A DNA stretch of 43,087 nucleotides from Hondaea fermentalgiana (lineage: Eukaryota; Sar; Bigyra; Thraustochytrida; Thraustochytriidae), in contig NPFB01000084.1 in the NCBI GenBank assembly GCA_014084085.1, forward strand, positions 355,821-398,907, read 5' to 3'. Below, in pieces: positions 1 to 12,500 of this stretch. The notes beneath the pieces were generated by a model, which saw nothing but the letters and a program-made list of their open reading frames with translations, was not told the DNA's origin and ran no database searches. Every line of letters starts with the position of its first letter. The first letter of the stretch is position 1. Made by a program: the position numbers and the translations under genes.

Positions 1-44
1 ATCAAGATAGTGACGGAAGCTTTTGAAAGAAGAAGATTCAGTGC

Positions 45-2094
45 TTACTTTTTTGCAGGCGCCGTGATGGGCGTGCCATTTAGACTCACTAGGCAGCACG
101 CGACCTTGAAAGCCGCAGTAATCATATCCACTTGGTGGATTGGGACCTTTTGGGTGAGCCAATGGTAGTCTTTGACACGATTTATTGCTCTCTCTACGTG
201 AATCCGAAAGTTTGCGATTTTCCATGTATCATTTGCCTCCTCTCGTGTAAGCGTATGCTGCCCCTTGAATCATTTTGGTGGCATGTACAGATATGCACCC
301 TTTCGCTTGGCCACCTCCTCGAAAATTACGAAACCTTTGTCAGCCATGATGCTTTGACCCGGGTGTGCGCAGACCTCGTAGAAACCCGATCGCTCTGTCA
401 GTTTGGAGTCTGATATACGTCCTGGAAAGGCAGCAGACTGCCATGCAATAGTACCACAAGCACTCAGACCAATCAGCAACTTGGCTGTATTGCGCGCCTC
501 GCATTCGCTCCAAGTTGCACTCTGAGCCGTTGGGTTGTCTGGTACTTGAATTTCGAGCTCAGTGGCATCAAGAATCCAGCTGACCGTTTGGTGACCAAAT
601 CGATCAGAGACGTGTTTGGGGCACGTAACATCCAGCATACACGGCAACGGAGTTGGGAACATGCGCGAGAAAGTATGATGCAGAAGATGGATGCCGAATT
701 CAAAGGTTCGCGATATCGTGGATTGGTGGACATCAAACAACGAACCCATCACGATCTGACTCAAATTAAGGCGCAGGATCATTAGCGTAATGAGAAATTT
801 GTCCTCAAGCAAAAGAGGAGCCGTCCGGTGAGAGGGCGATCTGCTTGACGGAGTTGAAAGACTGTCTGAGGCTTCGGAACTATTGGGCTTATTCTTCAGT
901 CCTTGTTCAGACTTCGCGAACCCCTTGTCCTCACGAAAGCTCTGCCACTTGGCGGTAGCTGCACTGCGCTGCTTCGCGTGACAGCCACCGAAATCATGGA
1001 CTGCAGACACTATTTCGTAGAAAGCAGGTACGCCGCTGACGCCAGTGTAAAATCGAAGTATTCTGGCGAAGCGCGGAATCGACTTGAAAGATGCCCACCG
1101 TAGAGGAACTTGAGAAGAAGAAGTTTTTGTGACCGCTTCTCAGAAAAATGGCGTAATAATCTTTCGCCTCTTTGGCCTTCGCCCGCGCTTCTTTCTTGGC
1201 CTGTTTGGAATCGCTGACGGCAGCGTCTCGTTCTTCACGGAGCTTCTGGAGTTCAGCTTGAAGCTCTTTGTTCTCTGTTGTCAGTTTCTGATTATACACT
1301 GTCAGCTTTTCTTTGTCGCTTTGGAGTTCATTAATCGTGAAATCCGTAAGAGTTGCCAATCTCTCTTAGAGGGTATTAGCACGAGCGTCAGCTTGGCTTG
1401 CATTCGAGGTCTTGACAAAGAGAGCCTGCGCACGTTTCTTAGCAGAGCTGGCCTCATGTGACAGTCGCCTGATTTCATTCTTTGCCACATCACTCCCCTG
1501 GTTCGCAACTTCAAGCTTCGCGTCAAGCTTTCGCGCCTTCTGGGTGCGCTCATAGTCAGCATCACTCTCTGCATGGCGGGCACGCGATGTTCGACGGCGT
1601 TTTGCCTGACTGCGCTCAGGCGAAGCGATGTGACTTGTGAGTCTGCGCTCCGCTATCGTCTTTGGTGTGAGCTTATCGCTCGCCAGTACCCATTTGCTAG
1701 TCTTCCATTCAGCCCTCTCACCAGCCGGTGGAGGAGACATTGCCGTTTCGGCAGCTATCACTTGGGTTATATCAGACTTCAAGACCCAATCGTTCGTCTT
1801 CCGTGTGTCGAACTCAAAGGAGTTTGGGCTAAAATGATGCCAGCGGAAGCGTCTTCTTGCCCTTGTCCCTGTAGCAACATTCCGCCGCAATCTGTTGAAG
1901 ATTACATCTCGCGCCTTGCTCTCGCGAAGTGCTGCTGCATCCGTTCTCGTGTGACGGTTGCTTCTGTAAATCTCGGAAGTGCGGAAAGGACCTTGTTTTT
2001 TCTGGCACCATTTCAGAGTGCATGAGCATTTCGTATTGCTAGGCGATTTCACAGCCGACATTTGCTCTGCAAGCGCGCCCGGCATCAGGCCCAC
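45..2094 (-). pseudogene. decayed DDE transposase (DDE_Tnp_4 / ISL2EU-like), two in-frame stops and a frameshift
   Basis: Reading the minus strand from about 2094 to 45 gives one broken transposase. The part from 2094 to 1369 has a Cys/His-containing N terminus (CSC..WCQ) and begins a basic coiled coil. An in-frame TAA at 1366-1368 interrupts it, and the same frame then continues the coiled coil. Between about 1140 and 1060 the frame shifts by one. After that comes FYTGVSGVPAFYEIV, a stretch typical of these transposases before a helix-turn-helix. The first two catalytic Asp lie in ILDATE and GRISDS, followed by ADKGF. A second in-frame TGA (270-272) cuts the protein before FKGQHTLT and IHVERA, whose Glu (codon 192-194) would complete the DDE triad. 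The frame ends with TAA at 45-47. Both stops could come from C-to-T changes (CAA to TAA, CGA to TGA); this is inference. Terminal inverted repeats and target-site duplications were not found, and one end may lie outside the window. Confidence 0.8.
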
Positions 2095-2746
2095 GTCGTG
2101 CGGACAACCTAACCACCACCACGGAGACCGAGCTCGTCGACCATCAAAAACGTTGTCTGTACGCTTGGGGCAGCTGTGAGAGCTCGCGAGGCACTAGCCT
2201 GACCAGTGTGCTTTCCAACTCGCGACCCTCCCACCGGCGCACGGACCCCGGCGGGTCGACTTCGCGCGAGGGAATTGATTCTGCACAACTTGAGGTCACG
2301 CTGCGCAAGGATATCCTTACTACATAGGCCGCTTAGGCCGAAGGAGCGAGGATTGGCGCGAAATAGGGCCCTTTCGACGATGCATGTCTGAGCGCGAGCG
2401 CGGTCGGTGCACACGCGGCGCCCGAGGTGCCGAAGCAGCAGGGCGTGGAGGGCCTCGCCGAGGTCGCGGGCTGCGCTTCGAGCGGGCGCCGTCTCGCGGG
2501 AGCGGCAGACGCGCATCGCGACGCGCATCGCGACGCGCATCGCGACGCGCATCGCGGGGAGCGGGGAGGCGCAGGGCGGGGAAGAGAGAGAACCGGGCGT
2601 CGAGCGCGGCGGAGGAGCTGCAGAGGCTCGCTCGGCGCGCAGGAGGGCGCGGCGACCGCGGAGACCGCGCTCGGCCTCAGGCCGCGCCGGGAGAGCGAGG
2701 GAGAGAGCGCGCGCGCGGAGGAGAGGCGCGGACGGGAGGCGGGGCG
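2095..2746. other. intergenic / 5' leader between transposase relic and MDP1-like gene
   Basis: This stretch is strongly GC- and purine-rich towards its right end and holds the 4x12-bp tandem repeat at 2508-2555. The frame of the phosphatase is open from 2384, but the translation there is Arg/Gly/Ala-rich low complexity with no conserved domain. I therefore treat it as promoter and 5' leader, not as an N-terminal extension. Near-cognate or upstream ATG initiation cannot be excluded. Confidence 0.5.
2508..2555. repeat. 4x 12-bp perfect tandem repeat (GACGCGCATCGC)
   Basis: Four perfect copies of GACGCGCATCGC run head to tail 192 bp upstream of the chosen ATG of the MDP1-like gene. The unit is a multiple of three, so copy-number change would not shift the reading frame that is open through it. 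Confidence 0.95.
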
Positions 2747-3298
2747 ATGGGCGAGGTGCCGAAATGCGTGGTCTTCGACCTGGACAATCTGACTTGGTAC
2801 CCGGAAATGTATCACCTTTGGGGGAGAAAGTCAGGAAGCCCCTTCAGAGCGTTGCCGAACGGCAACGTTGCCGACCGGGGCGGCACGGAGGTGTACCTAA
2901 TGGGCGCCATTCGCGATATTCTCAAGGACCTGGACGCGAATGAAAAGTGGCAACACACAACGGTGGCCGTTGCCTCAACCTGCGACGAGCCCGAGTGGGC
3001 GCGCGAGTGCATGCAGAAAATAATTGTGGACGCCGCGTCCGAGCGCCCGCTTGAGGAGTACGTGGCCGTGTCGGAAATTCACAAGGGCAGCAAGAGTGGC
3101 CATTTTCATACCATCGCCTCGCAAACTGGAGTCAAGTTTGAAGAGATGGTCTTCTTTGACGATCAGCGGTACAATTGCGACGTTGTGAGCAAGCTCGGGG
3201 TCACGTGCTACCTGGTGCCCACAGGGGGTGTGACGCAACGCGTGTGGAATACAATGCTTGAGACCTTTCCTTCGCCGGGCAATACAATTTCCTGCTGA
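2747..3298 (+). CDS. MDP1: magnesium-dependent phosphatase 1-like HAD phosphatase
   Basis: A 183-residue acid phosphatase of the haloacid dehalogenase superfamily (MDP-1 family, normally 150-200 aa). Family members use a nucleophilic Asp and Mg2+ to remove phosphate from protein tyrosine or fructosamine-type sugar substrates. Motif I is VVFDLDNLTWYPEM with Asp11 and Asp13. Motif II is ASTCDEP (Ser77/Thr78), the motif III Lys is in HKGSKSGHF (Lys116 region), and motif IV is FFDDQRYN (Asp138/Asp139). The start is the ATG at 2747 because conserved sequence begins directly after it and the upstream in-frame stretch is low complexity. Motif I reads DLDNLT, where most animal, plant and fungal members have DLDYTLW. 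The gene converges on the giant gene, 264 bp away. No signal peptide or membrane segment is seen, so it is probably cytosolic. The family call is firm; the substrate is not known. Confidence 0.88.
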   Translation: MGEVPKCVVFDLDNLTWYPEMYHLWGRKSGSPFRALPNGNVADRGGTEVYLMGAIRDILKDLDANEKWQHTTVAVASTCDEPEWARECMQKIIVDAASERPLEEYVAVSEIHKGSKSGHFHTIASQTGVKFEEMVFFDDQRYNCDVVSKLGVTCYLVPTGGVTQRVWNTMLETFPSPGNTISC

Positions 3299-3445
3299 TG
3301 AGCAGTCAGCAAGGATACTAGCAAAGCGCTGTTGCTTTCACTGCCTCTTGAGAAATAACACCAAGTTGGCCATACACCGATCAAGGTACACAATCTTTAT
3401 AACAACATTGTTTTTCTTTTTCGATTCATTGGTCTACGATGATTT

Positions 3446-3494
3446 GTTCGTTCGTTCGTTCGTTCGTTCGTTCGAGCGTTCGATCGATCGATCG
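3446..3494. repeat. (GTTC)7 and (ATCG)3 microsatellites in convergent 3' region
   Basis: Seven perfect GTTC units (3446-3473) are followed after a short spacer by three ATCG units (3483-3494). They lie between the converging ends of the MDP1-like gene and the giant NEL gene, so they fall in a 3' UTR or spacer and not in coding sequence. Confidence 0.9.
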
Positions 3495-3562
3495 TCGTCT
3501 TCCTTTGTGACTTGTTTCGTGCGGAGAAAAAGAGCAGCGTCTTGATGCACTAGCAACGGTGC

Positions 3563-6500
3563 CTAGAGCTGCTCCGGGGGCTGCTGGTCGGCCAGGGGAA
3601 TGCAGCGAAAGAGATGTGTCTTCATATCCTCGAGCGTGCGCACCTTGCGCCAGTAGTCGGTTCCGCTCGGCACCCAGAATTGCATGAGCTCTTCCAACGA
3701 GTAGACCGTTCCATCGAGCTCGACAGGATCCGCAAGTTCGTCTCCAGCAAGGTCAGTACGCCCCAGAGACACACGACGATTTTTTGTGGGAAGGTCTTTC
3801 CACACCACGTCTCGAGCAAATTCTAGACGCAGCTGGCGTTCCCATTCGCCCCACTGCGCGAGCCACGCCTCAAAGTCCTCCTCCGAAATGGCGCGGATCG
3901 TGCGACACACATTGAAGATCTCCGATGTAGGAATATCAATGTACGATCCGTAGCGCATCATGCGCGAGGATACAGGGAGGTTCAAAGGGACCCGAAGATC
4001 GATCTCGTACCTCAAAAACACGCAGACATCATCGGTACTACTGTAGCCACCGCGCTTCGCGATCGAGCGAGCCGCGGCCTCATGGACGTATCCAAGACGC
4101 ATGAGGCGCCGACCGAGCTCGCGGAGCTTCGTGCGGTCTCCACGTGCACGCGCAATTTCGCAGACAACGTGCATTTGGTTCAGCGCCCAGATTGGCTTGT
4201 CTTCGCACGTGTCGATGCTGGAAGTCATGCAAATGACGAGCTCTTCGCGCGTCCCAGGGTCGTCCACAAGCAGCTGAATGATCTCCATCACCCGCTCAGC
4301 AAGGCCGCGTCGCATGTTCCTCTGCCGAAACTCGCTAGCTGTACGAAGCTTACTGAGGAACCGTACAACACTGCGCACGTACGCAGCTTCGACACAGGGC
4401 TTGATGTCGAGAATGGGAGGAGGTTTGCTCGATTTGCCAACATTCGGTTGACTTCCGCGGCTGCTGCTGCTCTGCCTCGCCGCGCTCTCACCTGTATCAG
4501 CGCCGGCAGGCTGCTCTGATTCCGGATCCTCGGCAGATTCTTGAGCGGCCTCCTGAGCGGCCTCCTGAGCGGCCTCCCGATCGGCAATGATCTTGATGGC
4601 CTCTTCGCTCAGCGGTCTGCCGTCCTTTGTGACCCACCCAGCAACAGTACTCCAGAAGCGCACAGCGTCGTCCAAATCGCCGATGGAGTCGTCCGAGTCA
4701 TAATCATCATCAGAATCATCCACGTCACTATCCTCGCCGTAGTCGTTGCGAGATTCTGGATCGTCACGTGTCACAATGTACTCCATCGCCTCCTCCCGCA
4801 GACCGTGATCTTCGGTACTATTAAAGTAAAAGTCGACGCCCTCGCGACCGCTTTGGCGCCAGAGCGCGACCGTTTCTGAATCATCCGTCACCCCTGTGTT
4901 GGCCACGTGAACGGCATGGGTAAATCGAACCGGTTTCTCTGGCATCTTGATCTGTTCAATCTCTGCAATCGCGTCGCTTTCTGCAATTTCAGCGCTCGCG
5001 ACTTTTTGCAATATCTCTGCTATCATGGCCTCCTGTTCCGGTGTGAGGTCTACTTGCGAACTTGCAAACGACGCAGCGCTTACATTCGATGTGGCAGACG
5101 CTGCAGACGGACGCCTAGGCGGTGCGAGGGAAGAAGAAGAGGACGATCCTCCCCGGAGGCGCCTTCCAACGCTGCCAAGCGCGCTTCGCGCGAGGCGCGA
5201 CGAAAGGCTCGAGCCCGAGCCTCGACGGCGAGTCGCGCCGGCCGTCTGCGAAACCTGCGAGGCAGACCTCGATGGTCGCGAAGTCAACGACCTACGTGCA
5301 GACCGGGAAAGTCGGCCACTATGCACAGATGGAGTCGTCTCGAGATCAGCCTCCCCATCGCCTTCATCGTCGGCGTCGCTACCAAGGTCGACATCGTCGT
5401 CGTCGGTGGCGGCAGCAGCAGGATCTTTTGTCTCTTCGATGATGGGCTCGAGATCCTTGCGCGCTTCTTCTTGAGCAGCTAGACGAGCCTTGCGCTTGAT
5501 TTCTTGAATCTCAAGTCTGCCTTGCGCAGCCGCGGTGGCAGCTTCGTCACGCTTCGCCTGCGCTTGCTGCCGAGCCTCATTGGCCTCCTCCCAGAGCGTG
5601 CGTGCTTCTTTAGCTTTGTCGACTGCATCGGCCATGAAATTGAGCAAGGACTGCGGAAGGCTTTCAATCATGACTGAACCATTGATCATCAGGTCATGGC
5701 CTACCTGGACATCGTCAGGAAGAGACCTGATCTCGCCACAGCCGACGACGCTAAGCGTTCCGGGAACTTTGAGACCGCGCGGGATCTCCTTCAGCTTGAC
5801 GCAGTCGACCAAATGCAGGGAGACGCCAGTTCTTTCTTCGCTGCTTGCCTCCGAAGAGGTCGGGAGATCGTCGAAAGTGCGAAGAGGTTCCTCTTCGGGC
5901 TCCTCCATGTCGCTCTCCGAGCTGCTAGATGAGGAAGAGCTGCTGCTGTCGCTGCTGTCGCTGCTGTCGTTGCTGTCGCTCCTGCTCCTATTCCCGTGGT
6001 GGCGGCGATGACTTCGGCCAGCGCCTCCTTCAGCGCGTTCTGCAAGGCTATACTCGGTGACGATGCGCGATTCGACGCTGGAACGGCTTCGCGTGAACAT
6101 CGGACGCATGACCTTGGACGCCATCGTGCCGATGCGGCTCATCTTGCGCACGGGTGTGGCATTTGCGTTGGAGAGCACAGGAGGCGCCGAAAGACTCCAG
6201 TTGGTCGGCAGCGTTTCCAGCTCAGGGCACTCGAGAATAGTGAGGGACCCGCGCACATGGAGATCAGGCGAGATCTTACGCATTTTTAGGCACTGATACA
6301 CGATCGCCGACCCGTACACTTCAAAAGGGGGCAAAGTCTCGAAGTCGTCCGCCATTGCAAGAATCAGCGAACCGTAGACGGTCAGCTTGCGTGGCATTTC
6401 CGAAAGACTGCTGCAGCCGAGAAGATTGAAAAATCCCTCTCCGTCTGCGTTCGAAATCTTGGTGAGTGCAGGGTAGCCCACAGTGATGCGCGTCTTTGCA

Positions 6501-9500
6501 AGTGACTTCAACGCCATACAATAATGCATGTCAATGGCTTCGTAGCAGACGAGCTCCTGCGGCATCTCACGCAGCGATGTGCAATGCTGCATATGGAGAC
6601 AGCCTTTCGGAATGCGACCGCTCTCTCGGTGATGGACGAGCCCGGGATCCGGAATGCCAATTTCGAGGCGTTGGGCCCCCAGCTTTTCTAGAGACGTACA
6701 GTGCGACAAATGCAGATCTCCGTAGACGCGCTCAAGATAGACCTCGCGCAAGCGCGGGCACCGACGAAAGTTTGCCTTGCCTCCAGACACCTCGGCGTTC
6801 GCCTCGGACTTGACCTGACCTACGATTGTGCCGGGACGAATCTTGACAAGTTCTGGCATCCCCGTGGCAACGAGATTGCCGAGAACACGGACCGGTGGAA
6901 GCTCGACGATGCTTGACCCGGAGAGCGTTAGATCGCCGAGCACCTCGGTCATGCCAAAGAACTCAAGCGCCGTGCAGCCGGTGAGATCAACATCACCTCG
7001 CGCCTTAGAGTCCACAACAATAAAACCGTTCTTCCATCGCCCGCGCACGCGTCCTACACGCAAGCCGCGTGGAATGATACGAAGCGCCTTGCAGTTGCGC
7101 GCTTCGAGGTTTGCGAGGTGGGCATTGGACGGTATACTTGTCAACGAATGGCAGTTGGAAATATCGAGCTTCAGTTGACCCTTTGAGTTTGCGAGCGCCT
7201 CATCGGGCAAGAACATGAGATTGCGACAGCCAGAAAGGCGTAATTCCTCAAGATTCGGCGGAAGGACGTCCGGAATCATTTTAAGCTCGAGCGAATCACT
7301 CAGATTCAGCGAGCGGAGATTTGTCAGCTTGACCAGCAACGGGCTCAGCACACTTGAGTCCTGGAACAGCACGTTGCACTGCGTAATTTCCAGATCGCGA
7401 AGCGAGTCCAGATCCTCGTCGGGAACGTCGAGTGTGGTGAGGTTAGAAAGCTCCTGCAGACGCATTGACGACCTTGCGCCCACCACGGAGCAAACCTCGA
7501 GCATGGGTAGATTGCTGAGGTTGACGGTGCCGTTCACGCGAAAGGGAGGGCCAATCTGCTGCACCTTCTCACAGTCTCGTACCACGAGCTTGCCTAAAGT
7601 GCGAGATCCCTCGAACGTGACGGCCTCGAGCATGTTGCACAACATGAGAGTCACTTCGACCTTGGGCCCCACGCTGGCGCTCTCGGTCGCCATTTCTTTT
7701 AGGCTGGCAAGACTTTCGAGTTCTAGGCTGCCCTTCTCGACGAACAAATGCGTCGCTAGCGACTCGAGCTGTGTGCAATGGTCGACAACCAAGGCACCAT
7801 CGATGGTCAGCCCACCTGCAGCAACTTTGGTGAGGAATTGACATCCGGAGATTTGCAGTCGACCGTGCATAACCACCTCCGGTGTGGAAGTCCAAAGCTC
7901 GTTGACGTTCCTGCACCCGTTGATGTAAACTGACACGGACGATGACTCGTCTGAAGTATCATTGTCATTGTCTGCAGAGTTGAGCGCAAGGGCCTTGGGA
8001 TCAAGTTGAATGCCGTCGAGCGAAGAAAAGCCCCTACAGCTCGAGACGCTCAAGCGGGAGCTCACCGTCACGCCAGCCATGGATGCCAGAGAGTGGCAAG
8101 AGGTCAAGTTGAGGTTGCGAACAGTGAGACCGTCCAAATCATGCAGCGCAGGACCCGCGCGAACCTTTTCCTGCTCCTTTTGAAGTTTCAATCGCCGTTT
8201 CGTTCTCTGCTCGAGACGGCCCAGATACTTTATCCACTTCGCCCGCTTCCTGCGCCGTTTCTCTCTGTAAGCCTGTTTTTCTCGTTCCTCGCGTCGTTCG
8301 CTTCTCTCCTGACGCCGTTTCGCTCGATTCTCGCGACGTTCCGCTCGACCTTCCGTCTCAGACCCAGAGGAATCCTCTGAGACGTAGTCGCGTGCGTCAA
8401 AATTCGTTGCTGCCGCGCGGATTCGATCAAAGGCCCAGTAGGACCAGATTTGGATTTCGCGTGCTTGATCGCTAGTCATTGCACGGCAGGTCTCGAGCGT
8501 ACGGAGAGTGTCGCTTTCGATGAGCCTATCCAAGAGATTTTCAAAGCTCTCGTCCTCTTCGATCAATGGGGCCATGAAGCAGCGCAACACTTCAATTTCC
8601 CGACGGCCCTCGGGACTATCGCGCGGAGGCACTCTTAGGTCCACCTCGCCTTCGGGGAGCTCGAGCTTATCGAAGGCGCTCACAACGGCTTGTCTGTGTC
8701 TTTCAAGAATCAAGTCATAGCCATTAGCCAGGCCCTCGACCGTCAGCGCCCGAGCGGCCCGAATTGTGCGAACTCCCTGATCGTAGAACATGTCAAAATA
8801 AGAAGCCAGGCCTTCAAAGCGAAGGGCGCGCAGAATTGCCTTTTCTTGGTCATTCAGCGGTCTGCGTCGCCACGCCCCGGGATAACGATCCGGATTGCCG
8901 AACTCGGCATCCGAAAGGTTCTCGTCAATGTCGTCATCACCAAAACTTGCAGACGCCGCCTCAGCCGAGAAGAGGCGACGCGTTAGTCTCACAGTGGTCA
9001 TTCGATCCATGCCCCAGAGGGGGCTTTCGGACTCGGTCATGATCGCAAGCAGCTTAGCCTTGCAATCATCAATGGAAGAAGTCCCCTCGTCCTTCATTGT
9101 CTCCCAGTATCGCGCCATGCCGAGGCGAGCAAGTATGCGTAAGAGAGGTGGATCGCGCTCGGTACGGGCAGCTGCATTGCGGATAGCAAGCATAATTTCG
9201 GTCCGCTCGCGAAAGCTTGTAACCCCGAGCTCCCAGAGATCAGCGTGCGAGAGCTGGCTAGCAGCTCGCAAGGCGTTCGGTTTGCGCCCTTGTACTTTGC
9301 CAAGGAGAGCAGGGGCGCACTCGTCCCAACCTGCTGTTTCTAAAATGTGCTTGACATGAGAAGCAGAGCCGTAGCGGGGCTGTGAACGACGCCGCATTGC
9401 TGATGCGGAGGACAGTTGCGATGCGCGCCGGCGGCCCGAGGCGGCTGATGTTTGCGACCGACGACGCGTTGCAGACGAAGCCGTCGAGCGCCGGCGCGAT

Positions 9501-12500
9501 GACCGTGAGCGAGATGTCTCGCGTGGCATGGAAGGGGACTCATCTTCAGCATTGCTGAGCGACGCATCCTCCTCTTCATCAACTTGAGAACTTTCCTTTT
9601 CCGCGATCTTTGCAGCCTCTTGGGCGGTGTCCTCATCGGACCAGGACGATGCGCAGGAGCTCGACCCGCCCGAGTCGTAACCGTCCATAATTACCATGTC
9701 AGAACCCATCGTCAAGCGGGTGTGGGGCAGCGCCTTGAGAATGCGCAGACTGTCTTCGGTCGAGATGCCAAACTCTCGAAGCTGAGTGATGTTCAACGAC
9801 TTGAGTCTTTCAATACTCCTTACGCCACAACGCACAATAACGTCGTGGTATTGCTCTGTATCGACTGACTTGAGAAATTCGCGAACGGCAAGGGGTCCGT
9901 CCCACATGTTGAGAACAATTTCCTTTTGCAGGGCTCCTGTGGAAGACGCCGTCGAGTCCGAGTCAGAACTGGATGCGCGACCGCGTTGCGTCCCCATCAT
10001 TGGCATTTGATGCAGGCAAGCCAGAAGCCTATCATTCTGGGCGCCAAAGATCTCGGCAAGCGCGTCGGCAGAAATTGCATGAAGTTGCGCGACCGTGTGA
10101 TAGCCTTGCTCAAAGAGGGCTGGTGCAACGTGAGCAAAGCCAGCGCTTGCTAATTTGGCAAAAATAAAGTCCCTTTCGTCGCCCTCAGCCCTCTCACACA
10201 ATACCTGCGAACTCGCGTCGCTAGCATTGTCTTCGCTGGGCAATCTGGACGTTCGCCGTTCACTTGCCTGAGAACCTCGCCGAGAGGAAGAGGCTTGACT
10301 GCTCCTTTTACTCTCCCTTTTTCCCTTTTTCTTATCCTTCTTCTTCTTCTTCTTGACGGGAGGCTCGCTACCCTCTTCGGCAAAGTCCGCGGGGAGGTCA
10401 GCGGCGCGAAAAGCCTCAATGATCTCGGCACGAGCCGCGTACGAGGCCACTTTACATCGCCTCAGAGAATCGTGATCGAGGTTTTTTAACTTCACCGTTG
10501 CGCAAAGCCGAGCTTGCGTCATTTCCTCGTACAAGGGGCCCTGGTCGATGCTTGCGAGGACCTGATATACTGGCGAGGCCAGCTTCGCGCGTACGCTCTC
10601 ATCTTGGGCCTCTTGATTTTGACGCTCTGCTTCGTCGACGAGCTCTTGTGCATCGTCGATAGCCTCTTGAGAGCCTTGCGACTCTGCTTGCGCCTGAAGC
10701 TCGAGAGCAGCTGCGGCATGGACAGCAGCAATAATGCGCTGCCGCTTCTCGAAACGCACGTAGCCAAGCTCGCGCAAACTTTGGTGAGACATCGACCATG
10801 CTGCCTGGGCTGCGGTGTAGATTTTTTTCGATTTCAGCCTGGCGACAAGACTTCGCTCATCAATTTCATTGAGTGCCTCCACAAGTGCAGGACTTGGCGT
10901 GCGCGCTGGCCCAGCTTCAACTTCACCAGCAATTCTACGCAAAGCAGCTATGATTGGTTTTCGCGTCTTCTTAAATTGCATGCCAAGAGCCTTCATCTCT
11001 TTGTTCCCGACATAGCGGCACGTGTCGACGTTATCGTATCCCCCTCTTTTCAACTTTTCGTACCATTCCATCAGATTCTCACGACGCAGCGCTCTGCGCA
11101 AGCGCTTGCGGAAAATCCGTTGCGCTTTTTTATCATTTGCCGCGTTTGGATCAGCTTCGTCGCCACTCCTCTCCTTGTCAACATCACTGTAGTCTTCTTC
11201 TTCTTCTTCCTCTTCGCTGCTGTCCTCTTCGCTGCTGTCCTCTTCGCTGCTGCTCGAGCCGCGGCCAGAATACCTGCTTCTACGAACTCTGCTTCCAGAG
11301 CTGCATTGCGTGCGCCTGGTTTCGGAACGGCGCGTCAAGGCATCTTCGCTATCATCGTCACTGGATGTTGCACGATACCCCTCCCCCTCCCAAAAACTAC
11401 GGTCGCGCATGGCCGCTAACACTCGTAATCGCGTAGAGAACATGAAAATGCCTGCCTCGCGCAATTGCCCATGTGAGATATTTTGACAGGCTTCGAATGA
11501 ATCAAAGCCTCTACTTTCGAGGTGACGAAGAATGCTCTCATCCAGGTCAAAGTTTCGAAGAGCTTGACGCAAGGTGCGACCTGGTCTGCCAGTGCTCTCT
11601 CGTGCCGGTGCTGGTGCTGGTTGCCGTCGATCAGGGTGCGACCATGCTTCGCGAGAGTTCAACATCGTCAAAAGTCTGACGCGGTCAATGAAGCGATGTA
11701 CGCCCCAAACAAGCAACTGCCCGTGCGAAATCGTGCGGCAAGTCGAGTATGTCAGCGAATTGGCTGCGGTAAACCTTGGCAGCAGGTCCTCGCGATTGAC
11801 GGCTCGGAGGATCCCCACAAGACCAGCTTCAATATCTTCTTCCCCAGCGTCCTTATCTTCTTCCTCAGGCTCGTCAGGCTCGTCAGGCTCGTCAGGCTCA
11901 GCCTCGGCATTTGCAAACGCCTCGAGGACTCGCTCACGATCCAGAAAAAGCCGCACCCTCAAGCTATTGTGCAGAAAAAAGTGCGAGAGGAGACTTTTGC
12001 AGACACTCACCGAAGTAAGCCCCTGGCTTTTGAAGGCCGGCCACAGGGTGTCTTCCATTTCGATGCTTGAAAGAATTTTGCGCACGGTAGTAGCATTTGA
12101 CGTGTATGACAACGCCAGAACCTTCTTACGATCCTTTTCATCTTCCTCGTCCTCGCTTTCCGTTGGGGTGTCGCTCTCGTGCACGCTGTACTCAGACACT
12201 GACGAGAGGCTGGAGTGATCAAGAGCGTCATCAAAAACGTTCCAGCCTGAAGGGACGCACTCGACCAGCTCGATACGACCGAGCTCAGCGGTTCCTGACT
12301 GCGAGAGCCCTCCTGAAAGAGGCGAGTTTCGGATTTCCACGTCAACACGGTTGGGGTTCGCGGTCTCCAGGTGACCGGCGAGGAATTTCAGGGAGGGGCA
12401 ACTGAAGATGTGCACTGCGAGGTCAACATTAGCCTGCGGTTGAAGATGAAGGTGGCCCTCCGTGATGCAAGCAAAGTGTCGGCAAGATCGGACACTCAGA

